This document shows positions 8,595 through 17,019 of a stretch of DNA of 47,538 bases, in pieces. The stretch lies in NCBI GenBank assembly GCA_013821605.1, contig JACDGP010000032.1, positions 1 through 47,538 of the forward strand. Reading direction: 5' to 3'. Both the position numbers and the translations under genes were made by a program. Position 1 is the first letter of the stretch; each line of letters opens with the position of its first letter. The notes below the pieces were generated by a model that ran no database searches, had not been told where the DNA came from, and saw nothing but the letters and a program-made list of their open reading frames with translations. Source of the stretch: Herpetosiphonaceae bacterium. Lineage in GTDB: Bacteria; Chloroflexota; Chloroflexia; Chloroflexales; Kallotenuaceae.

Positions 8595-11500
8595 TTAGGC
8601 GGCTGCTTGAGCTACGAAGGACTCGACCAGCTTATTGAATTCCGCTTCAATTTCAAAGACCTGCGTGAATTCGGCGAAGGCCCAGCGGCCATGGGCCCGC
8701 AAATTATTCACCCCCGGCACCCAATAGTTCCGCATCGTAGTGGCCTTAACTTTGGCATCGTCACCCCGCAGCCCCTTGATCTCCACCACCAGATTGAGCC
8801 AATCGGGCCGCCCATCGTCGATCTGCACAATAAAATCGGGCAGATAGGTATGCGGTGTCGCGCGATACAGATACGGCACTTCCAGCCCCAGCCCCTGATT
8901 TTTGACATACGCATGCACACGCGGATGTGCCTCGACCACGCGGCACAGCTCGGCTTCCCAATCACTGTCACAGATCACCCAGTTAACCTGGCTGCGACGC
9001 GGATCGGTCTGCCAGCGCGTTGCTTTGGAGGTCGTAAAGTTAACGTGCACCGAGGAGCCCACCGGATTAAAGGCATCCAGCAGCGCCTTGATCGGCCTGT
9101 CCCCCACCATCGCCTCGGTAATCGCGGCCTTGATCCGCTCGCACGCCATATCGGCTATATCCTGATACAGCACCTGGGCCGGATAGGTCCCGCCCGTGCA
9201 GCGCAGATAGCCACCATCGATCCATTGGCGTGTAATGGTTTTGAGCTGCCCAAACAAATGCATCTTGGGGTCTTCGCCCGGATCGCGGAACTGCGTGGAC
9301 ACCAAATGGCCGGCCAGTTTATACAGAATCGTTGATTGGCGCGTATCGCCCAGATGCGCCACCGTCAGATCAACGCCCTCCCCAATAATCCCCTGATTAT
9401 GCGTCACCGACGGCCCGAGCAAAAAAGGCGTTAATTCGAGCACCGAATCGGTCGTAAAGCGCGCTACAAGCCGCTCCTTAGGCAGTTCCACACTATAGCC
9501 CTCCACGCGCGGGAACGCGATCTCCAGTGCATCGCGGTCGGGACGCACGGCGTGTACCTGCACCGTTTGACGTGGGGTTTGCGGCTTCACAATCACCGGC
9601 TGCGCCGTAAAGTCGAAGGGAATACCGAGGACATCGGCATACTCGACATTAAACAACCCTTCCTCATTGAGTTCATAGGATTGTCGCCGTAGCGCTCGAC
9701 CCACCACCTGCTCACAGAGCAACTGCGTGCCAAAGGCACGTACACCGAGCACATGCGTCACCGTATTTGTGTCCCAACCTTCCGTCAGCATTGAGACCGA
9801 TACCACACACCGTACCGATTCGCCCAGGCGGTCCACTTTGCCGACGGTGTTCATCACCTCGCGCAGCAACTCCTGGTCGCTGATATGCTCGCCATCGGCG
9901 AGATTACCACTGCGCTCGACGATTTCACGGCGGAAACGCTCGATTTCATCCGACGCCATCTCGCGAAAATCGTTATCGAGTGCATCGCCCGACTCAAGTT
10001 GCTCGCTATCGATCAGCAGCGTACGTGGGCGGGCCAGCCGATTCCCATGCTCGTCAAAGTTCCGAAAGAGCGCCAGCCGCCCGGCGTTATAGCTTTCACG
10101 CTCGTCATCGCCCTCCCGATGAAAGCCGCTGATATAATCATGGACCAGCTTCGAGGTCGAGGTATTGTTGCACACCACAATAAAGACCGGCGGTACCCGA
10201 ATGCTGGCCTGTTGCCAGCTTTCAAAGGTCTTTTCGTAATGACCGTACAGCGCCTGAAGGGCAGTTTGCAGCTCGACGGGCAAGCTGAGCGGATCGAGGC
10301 TCTTGGCCGCTTTGCCGCGCCCCTTTTTGGGCATTTTGGCGCGAATATACTCCCACAAAGCGCGGAACTTGGGCATCTCGCCGCCCGGAATATTATCGGC
10401 CACCGGCACACGCGGCAACTTAACAATCCCACATTCGATCGCGTCCATCAGCGAAAAGTCACAGACCGTCCACGGAAAGAGCGTCCTTTCAACATAGCCG
10501 GAGCCGCGCAAAAAGAACGGCGTGGCCGACAAATCAAAGACGTTGCGCACCCCCAGTTTGCGCTTCACCGTTTCGATCCCCGAGATCCATAAACGCGCGG
10601 CCTCGTTGTTTTTCTGCGCCTCTTCCCGCTCCTCGCCCTGCAAATCTACCAGCTCGTCATTCATAGGCCGTTCGCGGTAGCAGTGATGCGCCTCATCATT
10701 GAGCACCAGCACATTCTTCAGCCCCATCAAGTCGGGCATCACCCGCTGCAGCATTTGCCCTTCGGTTTCCAGCGTCTGCAACTCAGGACCACGACCCTGC
10801 AGCAATGCACGTCCACCTGCCGACAGGCTCATGCGCTCTCGCAGCTTAAAGGCGTGATAGTTGGTAATCACAATCTTGGCACGCGCAATATCGGGGAGCA
10901 TATCGGTGGGCACCAGCTCGCGGTCGGCATAGTAGCTATCGGGATCATTCGGCTGCAACACCCGCAGCCGGTCGCGGATGGTAATGCCGGGTGCCACAAT
11001 CAAGAAACCACGCGTAAAGCGCTGGCTCTGCGGATGGCGTACCGCATTGACCGTTTGCCAGGCGAGCAGCATCGCCATCACCGTCGTTTTGCCCGCACCC
11101 GTCGCCAGCTTCAGCGCAATCCGCAGCAATTCCGGATTCGCCTGCTCATTGGCCCGCTCAATATAATCCAGAAAGTCCTTGCCACGCTTGCCCACCTGCG
11201 GCGCTACTTCGGTCAGCCAGATCGCCGTTTCGACCGCTTCAATCTGGCAGAAGAAAGGGCGCACACCCTGAAATGGATGGTTCCGCCAGTGCTGCAGCAA
11301 ACGCGCCGTTTCGGGCGTGACCTTCCAATCCTCGGGCTTCGGCAACTGCCGCCACACATCGACCTGCAAGCGCACGCCATTAATAAACTCGGTCGGATTG
11401 TAGAGCTGAACATCATCGTCCCGACCTGCGACCTGCTCGGTAAACCCGCCATCCAGCACGAGCCCCAACTGCTGGCCCTCGGCCCGTTTGCGTTTCTTAG

Positions 11501-11648
11501 GCTTCGGGATCGGCGAAACAAAATCGGCCGAACGTCGCTGCTCAAGAATATAGTTGGTCGGTTGCCCATCCGGGTCAAGCTCCCAATGCCGAGCCGGATA
11601 AAAATAAGGCGAATTGAGGATCGGTTTTTCAAAGAATTGTTCGGCCAT
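8595..11648 (-). CDS. res: Type III restriction enzyme Res subunit (helicase-endonuclease)
   Basis: 1017 residues. Superfamily 2 helicase with Walker A ATGAGKTT (182-189), DEAH box (318-321), motif III LSATPFF, and motifs V-VI TEGWDTNTV and QVVGRALRR. The C terminus carries a PD-(D/E)XK-type nuclease with PDFIV (937-941) and EIK (956-958). It cleaves unmethylated DNA after ATP-dependent communication between sites, together with Mod. Size and layout fit the large Res family sometimes named BPTD_3080-like. It is transcribed before mod with a 31-bp gap, the reverse of the common mod-res order. The ATG at 11648 has only a weak GCGGA upstream, so expression may be low, as often for nucleases. Confidence 0.92.
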   Translation of the reverse strand: MAEQFFEKPILNSPYFYPARHWELDPDGQPTNYILEQRRSADFVSPIPKPKKRKRAEGQQLGLVLDGGFTEQVAGRDDDVQLYNPTEFINGVRLQVDVWRQLPKPEDWKVTPETARLLQHWRNHPFQGVRPFFCQIEAVETAIWLTEVAPQVGKRGKDFLDYIERANEQANPELLRIALKLATGAGKTTVMAMLLAWQTVNAVRHPQSQRFTRGFLIVAPGITIRDRLRVLQPNDPDSYYADRELVPTDMLPDIARAKIVITNYHAFKLRERMSLSAGGRALLQGRGPELQTLETEGQMLQRVMPDLMGLKNVLVLNDEAHHCYRERPMNDELVDLQGEEREEAQKNNEAARLWISGIETVKRKLGVRNVFDLSATPFFLRGSGYVERTLFPWTVCDFSLMDAIECGIVKLPRVPVADNIPGGEMPKFRALWEYIRAKMPKKGRGKAAKSLDPLSLPVELQTALQALYGHYEKTFESWQQASIRVPPVFIVVCNNTSTSKLVHDYISGFHREGDDERESYNAGRLALFRNFDEHGNRLARPRTLLIDSEQLESGDALDNDFREMASDEIERFRREIVERSGNLADGEHISDQELLREVMNTVGKVDRLGESVRCVVSVSMLTEGWDTNTVTHVLGVRAFGTQLLCEQVVGRALRRQSYELNEEGLFNVEYADVLGIPFDFTAQPVIVKPQTPRQTVQVHAVRPDRDALEIAFPRVEGYSVELPKERLVARFTTDSVLELTPFLLGPSVTHNQGIIGEGVDLTVAHLGDTRQSTILYKLAGHLVSTQFRDPGEDPKMHLFGQLKTITRQWIDGGYLRCTGGTYPAQVLYQDIADMACERIKAAITEAMVGDRPIKALLDAFNPVGSSVHVNFTTSKATRWQTDPRRSQVNWVICDSDWEAELCRVVEAHPRVHAYVKNQGLGLEVPYLYRATPHTYLPDFIVQIDDGRPDWLNLVVEIKGLRGDDAKVKATTMRNYWVPGVNNLRAHGRWAFAEFTQVFEIEAEFNKLVESFVAQAAA

Positions 11649-11875
11649 GCGGTCCGCTTTCTTATTGGTGGCCTACTGTTCTTATCGTAGAGCATATTAT
11701 TGCACGGATTTTATATGCAAAGGCATGCGTCCCTCCATTCCCATGTTCCTCCCCAAAAGTGGGGAAGCCAGCCACTTCTCTTGTGCTGGACGAGCCGGGG
11801 CAGTCATCGTCGAACCCAACAGAAGTAGACGGGAGATGTATTCCTATCTCTGTCCAACCCTGATATGATGAACGT
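11649..11875. promoter_or_regulatory. Divergent intergenic region between res and the PIN gene
   Basis: Holds a short hairpin CCCCAAAAGTGGGG (11751-11764) and a TATGAT -10-like box at 11864-11869. That box would start transcription at or next to the ATG of the PIN gene (11876), implying a leaderless or nearly leaderless message. The -35 match (TTCCTA, 11841-11846) is poor. No other gene is seen here. Confidence 0.35.
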
Positions 11876-12346
11876 ATGAAAGTGCAACGGGTGTACATTG
11901 ATACATCGGTGGTGGGCGGCTGTTTCGACGTCGAGTTTGCGAAGTGGTCGAATGCCCTCATAGACGACTTTCGTTTCGGTCGCCTCAAGCCCGTCCTGTC
12001 TGAGGTCATCGAGGCTGAAATCCAAGACGCACCAGAGCCTGTACAAGCGTTGTACATCGAGCTATTGACCTTATCACCCGATGTGGTAAGTAGCACAAGG
12101 GCGGCATTGGATTTAGCAGATGTATATCAACAGCGGGGAATTTTGACGCCAAAATACTACGCCGACGGGCTCCATATTGCACTGGCGACCATCGCGGAAG
12201 TCGATGTGCTGGTCAGTTGGAACTTTAAGCATATCGTCCATTTGGACAAAATTCGCTTGTTCAATGCCGTCAACTTGGAGGCAGGCTACAAGCCGCTGCA
12301 AATCTACTCGCCACGGGAGGTAGCAACGTATGAAGACGACCATTAA
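11876..12346 (+). CDS. PIN-domain protein, VapC-like putative ribonuclease toxin
   Basis: 156 residues. Acidic metal-binding residues sit where PIN nucleases need them: YIDTSVVGG at the N terminus (D9), an E in VLSEVIEAEI, D in YYADGLHIALAT and a final acidic/Asn turn in VLVSWNFKHIV. PIN proteins cleave RNA with Mg2+ or Mn2+. The downstream 61-residue gene overlaps by 17 bp, as toxin-antitoxin partners often do, although here the nuclease comes first. It lies divergently beside a restriction island, so a defence or addiction role is plausible. Activity as a toxin is inferred only. Confidence 0.8.
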   Translation: MKVQRVYIDTSVVGGCFDVEFAKWSNALIDDFRFGRLKPVLSEVIEAEIQDAPEPVQALYIELLTLSPDVVSSTRAALDLADVYQQRGILTPKYYADGLHIALATIAEVDVLVSWNFKHIVHLDKIRLFNAVNLEAGYKPLQIYSPREVATYEDDH

Positions 12347-12515
12347 TGCAGTTGAGCTCGTAAGACGGATTCGCGACCAACACTACGAGGAGCTCAAAGA
12401 TAAGACGCAGGAAGAGCGCATCGCCTTCTACCGTGCCAAGTCACAGGCGCTGCACGAAAAAGTGCGGGTGGTACGGCCAGCGCAGCCGCACGACGAACAA
12501 TCGACTCCGCGTTGA
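12330..12515 (+). CDS. Small charged protein, likely partner (antitoxin candidate) of the PIN protein
   Basis: 61 residues, very rich in charged residues (VELVRRIRDQHYEELKDKTQEERIAFYRAKSQ), predicted largely helical. No known DNA-binding fold is recognisable. The ATG lies inside the end of the PIN gene, so the two are translationally coupled. Short helical partners of this kind occur next to solitary PIN genes; that it neutralises the PIN protein is inference from position and size. Confidence 0.65.
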   Translation: MKTTINAVELVRRIRDQHYEELKDKTQEERIAFYRAKSQALHEKVRVVRPAQPHDEQSTPR

Positions 12516-12606
12516 TAATAGCCTACAAAGCCAGCGAGCCGCACCCCGGCAAAATGGACACCTGCACGCTCAAGGCCGCGATAAGGTTGCCGTTGCGCCA
12601 ATACTC

Positions 12607-12972
12607 CTACGTGATGAGCACCGTGAGTAATGCGAGCAGTGCCGGCCCCCCTTGTACCAACAGAATCGACTGCTTAACCGTCAGGCAGCCATAGATTGCG
12701 GCAACGAGCACACAGCCCAGAAAAAAGAGTTGAATTTGGGTTCCTATAGCAGCAGTGGGATGCACAAGTCCCCACAGGAGTCCGGCCGCCAAAAACCCGT
12801 TATACAGCCCCTGATTCGCTGCGAGCGGCCGCGATGCTTGGGCAAAATCCGGCGTCACACCAAACGCTCGTTGTGCGCGTGGCGTGGTCCATGCGAACAT
12901 TTCCAGATACAAGATATACACGTGTTCCAGCGCGACGCATGCGACGATGATCAGCCTGAGGATGGCAAGCAT
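12607..12972 (-). CDS. DUF1304 family small membrane protein
   Basis: 121 residues from the ATG at 12972, with AAAGGA a few bases upstream; the open frame reaches 13101 but that extension lacks family character. Four hydrophobic stretches (LRLIIVACVALEHVYILYLEM, the region around GFLAAGLLWGLV, QLFFLGCVLVAAIYGCLTV and ALLALLTVLI) predict an integral inner-membrane protein. The motif EMFAWTTPRAQRAFG and the NQGLYNGFLAAGL segment are typical of DUF1304, whose length is about 120 residues. The function of the family is unknown. It is transcribed towards the PIN partner gene. Confidence 0.85.
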   Translation of the reverse strand: MLAILRLIIVACVALEHVYILYLEMFAWTTPRAQRAFGVTPDFAQASRPLAANQGLYNGFLAAGLLWGLVHPTAAIGTQIQLFFLGCVLVAAIYGCLTVKQSILLVQGGPALLALLTVLIT

Positions 12973-13153
12973 CAAGTTCCTTTCGCGAGAACGCGGACCG
13001 TTCGTTGATGATCGTTTACCGGTGGGGCACCCGCTGTTATCGGATAATAGCACAGCCGTAGCACCACTGCAGTGGCACGACAACCTCCGCACAGAGTACA
13101 ATAAACCGAGGCTTGCTTGCTACATAATCTGCCACTAAGACGAAAGGAAGATC

Positions 13154-13393
13154 ATGAACGTACCAACATCCGAAGCCGCCATCCAATGGGCGACCGCTTG
13201 GCTCGATGGCGTGGCCGACGGGTCGAACACCATGAGCCAGCGCAAGCTGGCGTCCATCGAAACCCGAGGTGGTGGTCTTGAGGCCGTCAAGCTACTTGCT
13301 GAGCAGAAAGGCGTTCACTTGCTGCTGCTGGAAGATGACCGGGGAGACGCGCTGGTGGCGGCAAGTACGAAGCCCTTCGAGGTCATTTGCTGA
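13154..13393 (+). CDS. Hypothetical protein, 79 residues
   Basis: Not recognised. Soluble, with an alpha-beta pattern: a helix around EAAIQWATAWLDGVADG, a Ser/Thr/Arg middle (TMSQRKLASIETRGGG) that may bind a ligand or nucleic acid, and a strand LLLLEDD. The start is well supported by AAGGAAG about 5 bp upstream of the ATG. A hairpin follows 35 bp after the stop, so it is probably a single-gene unit. Confidence 0.6.
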   Translation: MNVPTSEAAIQWATAWLDGVADGSNTMSQRKLASIETRGGGLEAVKLLAEQKGVHLLLLEDDRGDALVAASTKPFEVIC

Positions 13394-13427
13394 GCGGTGT
13401 TACCAGCGGATCGCAACGCTACTGTAC

Positions 13428-13457
13428 TATAGGGGCAAGGCTTGCCCTTGTCCTATA
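13428..13457 (+). terminator. Nested hairpin after the 79-residue gene
   Basis: Outer arms TATAGG (13428-13433) and CCTATA (13452-13457) enclose the inner palindrome GGCAAGGCTTGCC (13434-13446). The right arm is followed by AAAATT rather than a clean T run, so it is a possible but imperfect terminator. A second dyad, CTATAAG (13495-13501) with CTTATAG (13519-13525), overlaps the Shine-Dalgarno AGGAGA of the next gene and could mask it. Confidence 0.4.
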
Positions 13458-13534
13458 AAATTCTGTCAGAAAACAGCGCCCTTTACGTTAACCTCTATAA
13501 GACTGCCAATCTGTGCAGCTTATAGGAGACAGCA

Positions 13535-14479
13535 GTGCAGGAACTGGCCATCGAGACCTCCGATCTTACGCGGCACTTTGGCCGCGTGGTTGCCGTCAAT
13601 CAGCTTAGTTTGCATGTCCCCACCGGCAGCATTTATGGCTTTCTTGGGCCGAACGGTGCCGGCAAAACGACCACAATCCGCATGCTGTTGGGCCTTATTC
13701 GGCCTAGTGATGGTATCGTTTGCCTGCTCGGAGCCCCGCTAACGCGCACGAACCGCAGCCAGTTGGCGCATGTCGGAGCATTAGTCGAAACCCCATCCCT
13801 CTATCCCCATCTGACCGGCTATGAGAATCTCCAGGTCACGCAACGCCTACTTGACTCTCCCCACGCCCAGATCCAGCGTGCCTTGGAGATTGTACAGCTG
13901 GCCGGTGATGCACAGCGTTGTATACGGCAGTATTCGTTAGGCATGCGCCAGCGTCTCGGCCTCGCCTTAGCCTTGCTCCGCGAGCCGTCATTGCTCATTC
14001 TTGATGAGCCATCCAACGGTCTCGATCCGGCCGGCATCCGCGACATGCGTGCCCTCATTCAACGCCTGGCGACCACACTCCACATCACGGTCTTTTTGTC
14101 TAGCCACCTGCTGAGCGAGGTCGAGCAGATCGCTACGCATGTCGGCATCATCAATCACGGCCAGCTCCTCTTCGAGGGAACGCTACCTGATTTACGCCAA
14201 CACCAAACGGATTGTGTATGTGTGGTGGTCGATCAGCCACAAGTTGCGCTTGGTATCCTGACCGAGGCTGGGTGGCAAGCAGAAATCACATCTGATATCG
14301 CCTACGGGCACAACGTAGTACACGTGACGCTGCATGAACCTGCCGTAGTCGCCGCCATCAACGCGCTGCTCGTCCAACATGGTCTGGCCGTCTACGAACT
14401 TCGCCGCGAACAGCCGTCACTCGAAGATATCTTCCTTCAGCTTACGGGTGACCATAGCCCTGAAAGGAATGCAGCGTGA
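13535..14479 (+). CDS. ABC transporter ATP-binding protein (BcrA/CcmA-like exporter type)
   Basis: 314 residues with a complete nucleotide-binding domain: Walker A GPNGAGKT (38-45), signature YSLGMRQR, Walker B LLILDEP and an H-loop in FLSSHLL. A C-terminal extension of ~90 residues is typical of drug or bacteriocin exporters. GTG start with AGGAGA at optimal distance. The stop overlaps the GTG of the permease gene (GTGA), so the two are coupled and form one exporter. Substrate unknown; antimicrobial peptide or lipid export is typical of the class. Confidence 0.9.
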   Translation: MQELAIETSDLTRHFGRVVAVNQLSLHVPTGSIYGFLGPNGAGKTTTIRMLLGLIRPSDGIVCLLGAPLTRTNRSQLAHVGALVETPSLYPHLTGYENLQVTQRLLDSPHAQIQRALEIVQLAGDAQRCIRQYSLGMRQRLGLALALLREPSLLILDEPSNGLDPAGIRDMRALIQRLATTLHITVFLSSHLLSEVEQIATHVGIINHGQLLFEGTLPDLRQHQTDCVCVVVDQPQVALGILTEAGWQAEITSDIAYGHNVVHVTLHEPAVVAAINALLVQHGLAVYELRREQPSLEDIFLQLTGDHSPERNAA

Positions 14480-15243
14480 AAGCTCTGCTCCATGCTATCA
14501 ACTCCGAGGTACTGAAGCTCAAACGCACGCTGACTTTTTGGTTGATCCTGGCTGTGCCCGGTGTCGTAGTCGCTATGCAGTTCTCCAGCGCTCTGGCGCG
14601 CACGCGGCCCTTCCATCCTGAACCCGACCCCTGGCAATGGGTAACACAGGGTGTCTTCTTTATCTGGTGCCTGCTGGCCCTACCGCTGCTCGTGACACTC
14701 GAAACGGCCTTGTTGAGCGCTACGGAGCATGCCGGCCAGCAATGGAAGCACCTGTTTACCCTGCCGGTTCCACGCTGGACGATCTATAGCGCTAAGCTCG
14801 TCGTCGCGCTCGGCTTAATCGGGCTCAGTTCGCTGATGCTGTGGCTGCTGCTCCTCTTGGATGGGCGCATACTCACTTGGTTACGACCAGAAATGGGACT
14901 CGTAGGCCTGCCCTGGCTCCCCATTCTGCGGCAGGTCGCGCTCATATTTCTGGCGGCCTGGCTGATCATTGCGATCCATACCTGGATTGGTCTACGTTGG
15001 CCAAGCTTTGCAGTTGCCAGCGGCGTTGGCATTGGAGCAACCATCGCCGGGCTGATTCTGGGCATTTCTTCGGGCGCTTCAACCGCTGTGCCCTGGACAA
15101 ACTTCTATCCTTGGCTTCAGCCTGTGCTCATCCTGGCACGCGACCGCCAGCCACTCCCAACGACGCTCGGCTTTTCCATTGTTGGGGCAATTATCGTCGG
15201 CATCGTTGGCTGCTGGGAGGTGACCCGCCGCGACGTGCTGTAA
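14476..15243 (+). CDS. ABC-2 type permease protein
   Basis: 255 residues with about six hydrophobic segments (for example FWLILAVPGVVVAMQF, FFIWCLLALPLLVTLET, ALGLIGLSSLMLWLLLLL, LIFLAAWLIIAIHTWIGL and a C-terminal SIVGAIIVGIVGCWEV). The N-terminal lead INSEVLKLKRTLTFWL is characteristic of BcrB/ABC2-type membrane subunits working with BcrA-like ATPases. GTG start within the stop of the ATPase gene. It forms the membrane channel of the exporter. Confidence 0.87.
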   Translation: MKALLHAINSEVLKLKRTLTFWLILAVPGVVVAMQFSSALARTRPFHPEPDPWQWVTQGVFFIWCLLALPLLVTLETALLSATEHAGQQWKHLFTLPVPRWTIYSAKLVVALGLIGLSSLMLWLLLLLDGRILTWLRPEMGLVGLPWLPILRQVALIFLAAWLIIAIHTWIGLRWPSFAVASGVGIGATIAGLILGISSGASTAVPWTNFYPWLQPVLILARDRQPLPTTLGFSIVGAIIVGIVGCWEVTRRDVL

Positions 15244-15311
15244 GTACCGGTAATATGTTCCACATCGCCCTCTTATACCTAGTTAGATACACTTTCTTCC
15301 AAAATCCGACC

Positions 15312-15340
15312 TTGCAAATTAACCTGTGATGTGGTATAAT
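15312..15340 (+). promoter_or_regulatory. Strong sigma70-type promoter of the 8-oxoguanine deaminase gene
   Basis: TTGCAA (15312-15317), 17-bp spacer, TATAAT (15335-15340), followed by ACGCAC. The predicted start near 15347 gives a leader of about 300 nt before the ATG at 15650. A very similar promoter drives the other long leader at 43486-43513. Confidence 0.65.
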
Positions 15341-15414
15341 ACGCACATGTGTGCTGTCCACCAACTACGGTCACAAATCTCCGAACTTGCTCCTCATTAC
15401 GTCGACTCAGTGCT

Positions 15415-15517
15415 ATTGATCCCATTGATCCGATTGTTAATTCATTGTTATTGCATTGTTTTTTGTATTGCTCCGCCTCGCCATGCCAAGCTTACGAGCA
15501 ATGAATCGACCATTGCT
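15415..15517 (+). promoter_or_regulatory. ATTG-rich leader element, copy 1
   Basis: Bases 15416-15463 match 43264-43217 on the opposite strand at 41 of 48 positions without a gap, including TTGTTAA, CATTGTTAT and GCATTGTT blocks. Downstream lies a dyad ATTGCT (15467-15472) with AGCAAT (15497-15502), and then AGCAATG (15497-15503) with CATTGCT (15511-15517); these can form alternative stems. A GCATTGGGATGC block follows at 15546-15557 and recurs at 43125-43136. The element lies within the predicted transcript, so it may act as RNA structure or as an operator array. The rest of the 406-bp interval 15244-15649 holds no convincing gene. Confidence 0.7.
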
Positions 15518-15649
15518 TTTTATTGCTCCCGAATCGGCTTTTACCGCATTGGGATGCCAAATGTCAAAAATGTCCGTTAGGCGACAGGATCAATAGGAAC
15601 AATAGATTGCCGCATGTTACTATGAGCGCTCTACAAACTGGAGAACGCT

Positions 15650-17014
15650 ATGCCCTCGTTGCTGGTTACGCATGCCGACACGCTAGTTACGATGGACGAC
15701 GCTGACCAACGCTGGGAAGATGCCGGGCTGTATGTAGTCGATAACGTGATCCAACAGGTTGGGCCGACTGCCGACCTGCCGGAGCAGGCCGATCAGCAGA
15801 TCGATGGCCGCAACCTGCTGGTGATGCCTGGTCTGGTAAACACGCACCATCATTTTTACCAAACGCTGACCCGCAACGTTCCGGCCGCTCAAAACTCCAA
15901 CCTCTTTAACTGGCTACGTACGCTGTATCCCATCTGGGCCGACATGACCCCCGCGGCTATCCGCGTCAGCACCCAAATTGCCCTACTCGAATTGCTGATG
16001 AGTGGCTGTACTACCGCCAGCGATCATACCTACATCTGGCCCAACGGTGCGACACTCGATGATCAGATCGAGGCCGCCCTCCCCATCGGCGTTCGCTTTC
16101 ACGCCGCCCGTGGCTCCATGTCGGTCGGCGAAGCCCAAGGTGGCCTGCCGCCAGACCGGGTCGTCGAGGACGAGGACGCAATCTTGCATGACTCGCGCCG
16201 GCTGATCGAGCAGTATCACGATCCCGAGCGCTTTGCCATGCTACGCATCGTCTTGGCACCCTGCTCGCCCTTCTCGGTTTCACCGGACCTAATGCGCCAA
16301 AGCCTGGAGATGGCCCGCGCCTATGGCGTGCACTCCCATACCCATCTGGCCGAAACAATGGATGAAGTGATTTATTGCCAGGCCACCTTTGGCCACTCGC
16401 CGCTTGAACTGGCCGAAGAGCTCGGCTGGATGGGTGAGGACGTGTGGCATGCGCATATGGTTCATCCGACTGCCGACGAGGTCGTGCGCCTAGGACGCAG
16501 CCGGACCGGCGTAGCCCATTGTCCAAGTTCCAATATGCGCCTAGCCTCCGGCATTGCACCCCTCCTCAGTCTGCTGGCAGCGGGCGCGCGTGTGGGCTTA
16601 GGGGTCGATGGCTCCTCGTCGAATGACAGCTCGCATTTGCTGGCCGAAGCGCGCCAGGCGCTCTTACTCCAGCGCGTCCTGGGTGGCCCAGCCGCGATCA
16701 CCGCCCCTGCCGTCCTACGCTTGGCCACGCGCGGCGGTGCCGAGGTGCTAGGCCGCGACGACATTGGCTACCTGGCCCCCGGCATGGCCGCCGACTTCAT
16801 CGGCTATCGCCTTGACACGCTGGCCTTCGCAGGTGCCGCCGTGCATGACCCGCTCACTGCCCTCGTCTTTTGCCAGCCTCCGCAGGTCTCGCTCAGCGTC
16901 ATTAATGGCCGTGTTCGCGTCCAGGACGGCCAACTCGTTGACATTGATCTCCGCCCGGTGATCGAGCGCCACAACACCATCGCGCGCGCGCTGGTACGGG
17001 GCGAGCTAGTCTAG
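15650..17014 (+). CDS. 8-oxoguanine deaminase (amidohydrolase superfamily)
   Basis: 454 residues. Converts 8-oxoguanine to urate and ammonia; related to ATZ/TRZ-family chlorohydrolases and guanine deaminases. Metal-site motifs: NTHHHFYQ (H66-68), HTHLAE, WHAHMVH and GVDGSSSNDSSH. The signature stretches QNSNLFNWLRTLYPIWA, FHAARGSMSVGEAQGG and APCSPFSVS fit the 8-oxoguanine-specific subgroup rather than plain guanine deaminase. ATG with GGAG 8 bases upstream. It converges with the xanthine dehydrogenase operon, only 5 bp apart at the stops, and its product urate is also that enzyme's product. The long conserved leader suggests dedicated regulation. Confidence 0.9.
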   Translation: MPSLLVTHADTLVTMDDADQRWEDAGLYVVDNVIQQVGPTADLPEQADQQIDGRNLLVMPGLVNTHHHFYQTLTRNVPAAQNSNLFNWLRTLYPIWADMTPAAIRVSTQIALLELLMSGCTTASDHTYIWPNGATLDDQIEAALPIGVRFHAARGSMSVGEAQGGLPPDRVVEDEDAILHDSRRLIEQYHDPERFAMLRIVLAPCSPFSVSPDLMRQSLEMARAYGVHSHTHLAETMDEVIYCQATFGHSPLELAEELGWMGEDVWHAHMVHPTADEVVRLGRSRTGVAHCPSSNMRLASGIAPLLSLLAAGARVGLGVDGSSSNDSSHLLAEARQALLLQRVLGGPAAITAPAVLRLATRGGAEVLGRDDIGYLAPGMAADFIGYRLDTLAFAGAAVHDPLTALVFCQPPQVSLSVINGRVRVQDGQLVDIDLRPVIERHNTIARALVRGELV

Positions 17015-17019
17015 CTCCC

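Noticed and set aside
10683-11690. A 335-codon plus-strand frame opposite res
   Set aside because: Antisense shadow of the Res helicase domain, rich in His/Arg/Gln as expected for the complement of a GC-rich gene.
12973-13101. N-terminal extension of the DUF1304 protein
   Set aside because: The extension is Ser/Arg/Cys-rich and unlike the family; the ATG at 12972 has a good ribosome site and gives the usual length.
15347-15580. A reading frame (MCAVHQLRSQ...) in the deaminase leader with a hydrophobic centre
   Set aside because: Its hydrophobic run comes from the ATTG repeats. Compared with the second leader copy, the substitutions fall mostly on first and second codon positions, so no peptide is being conserved.
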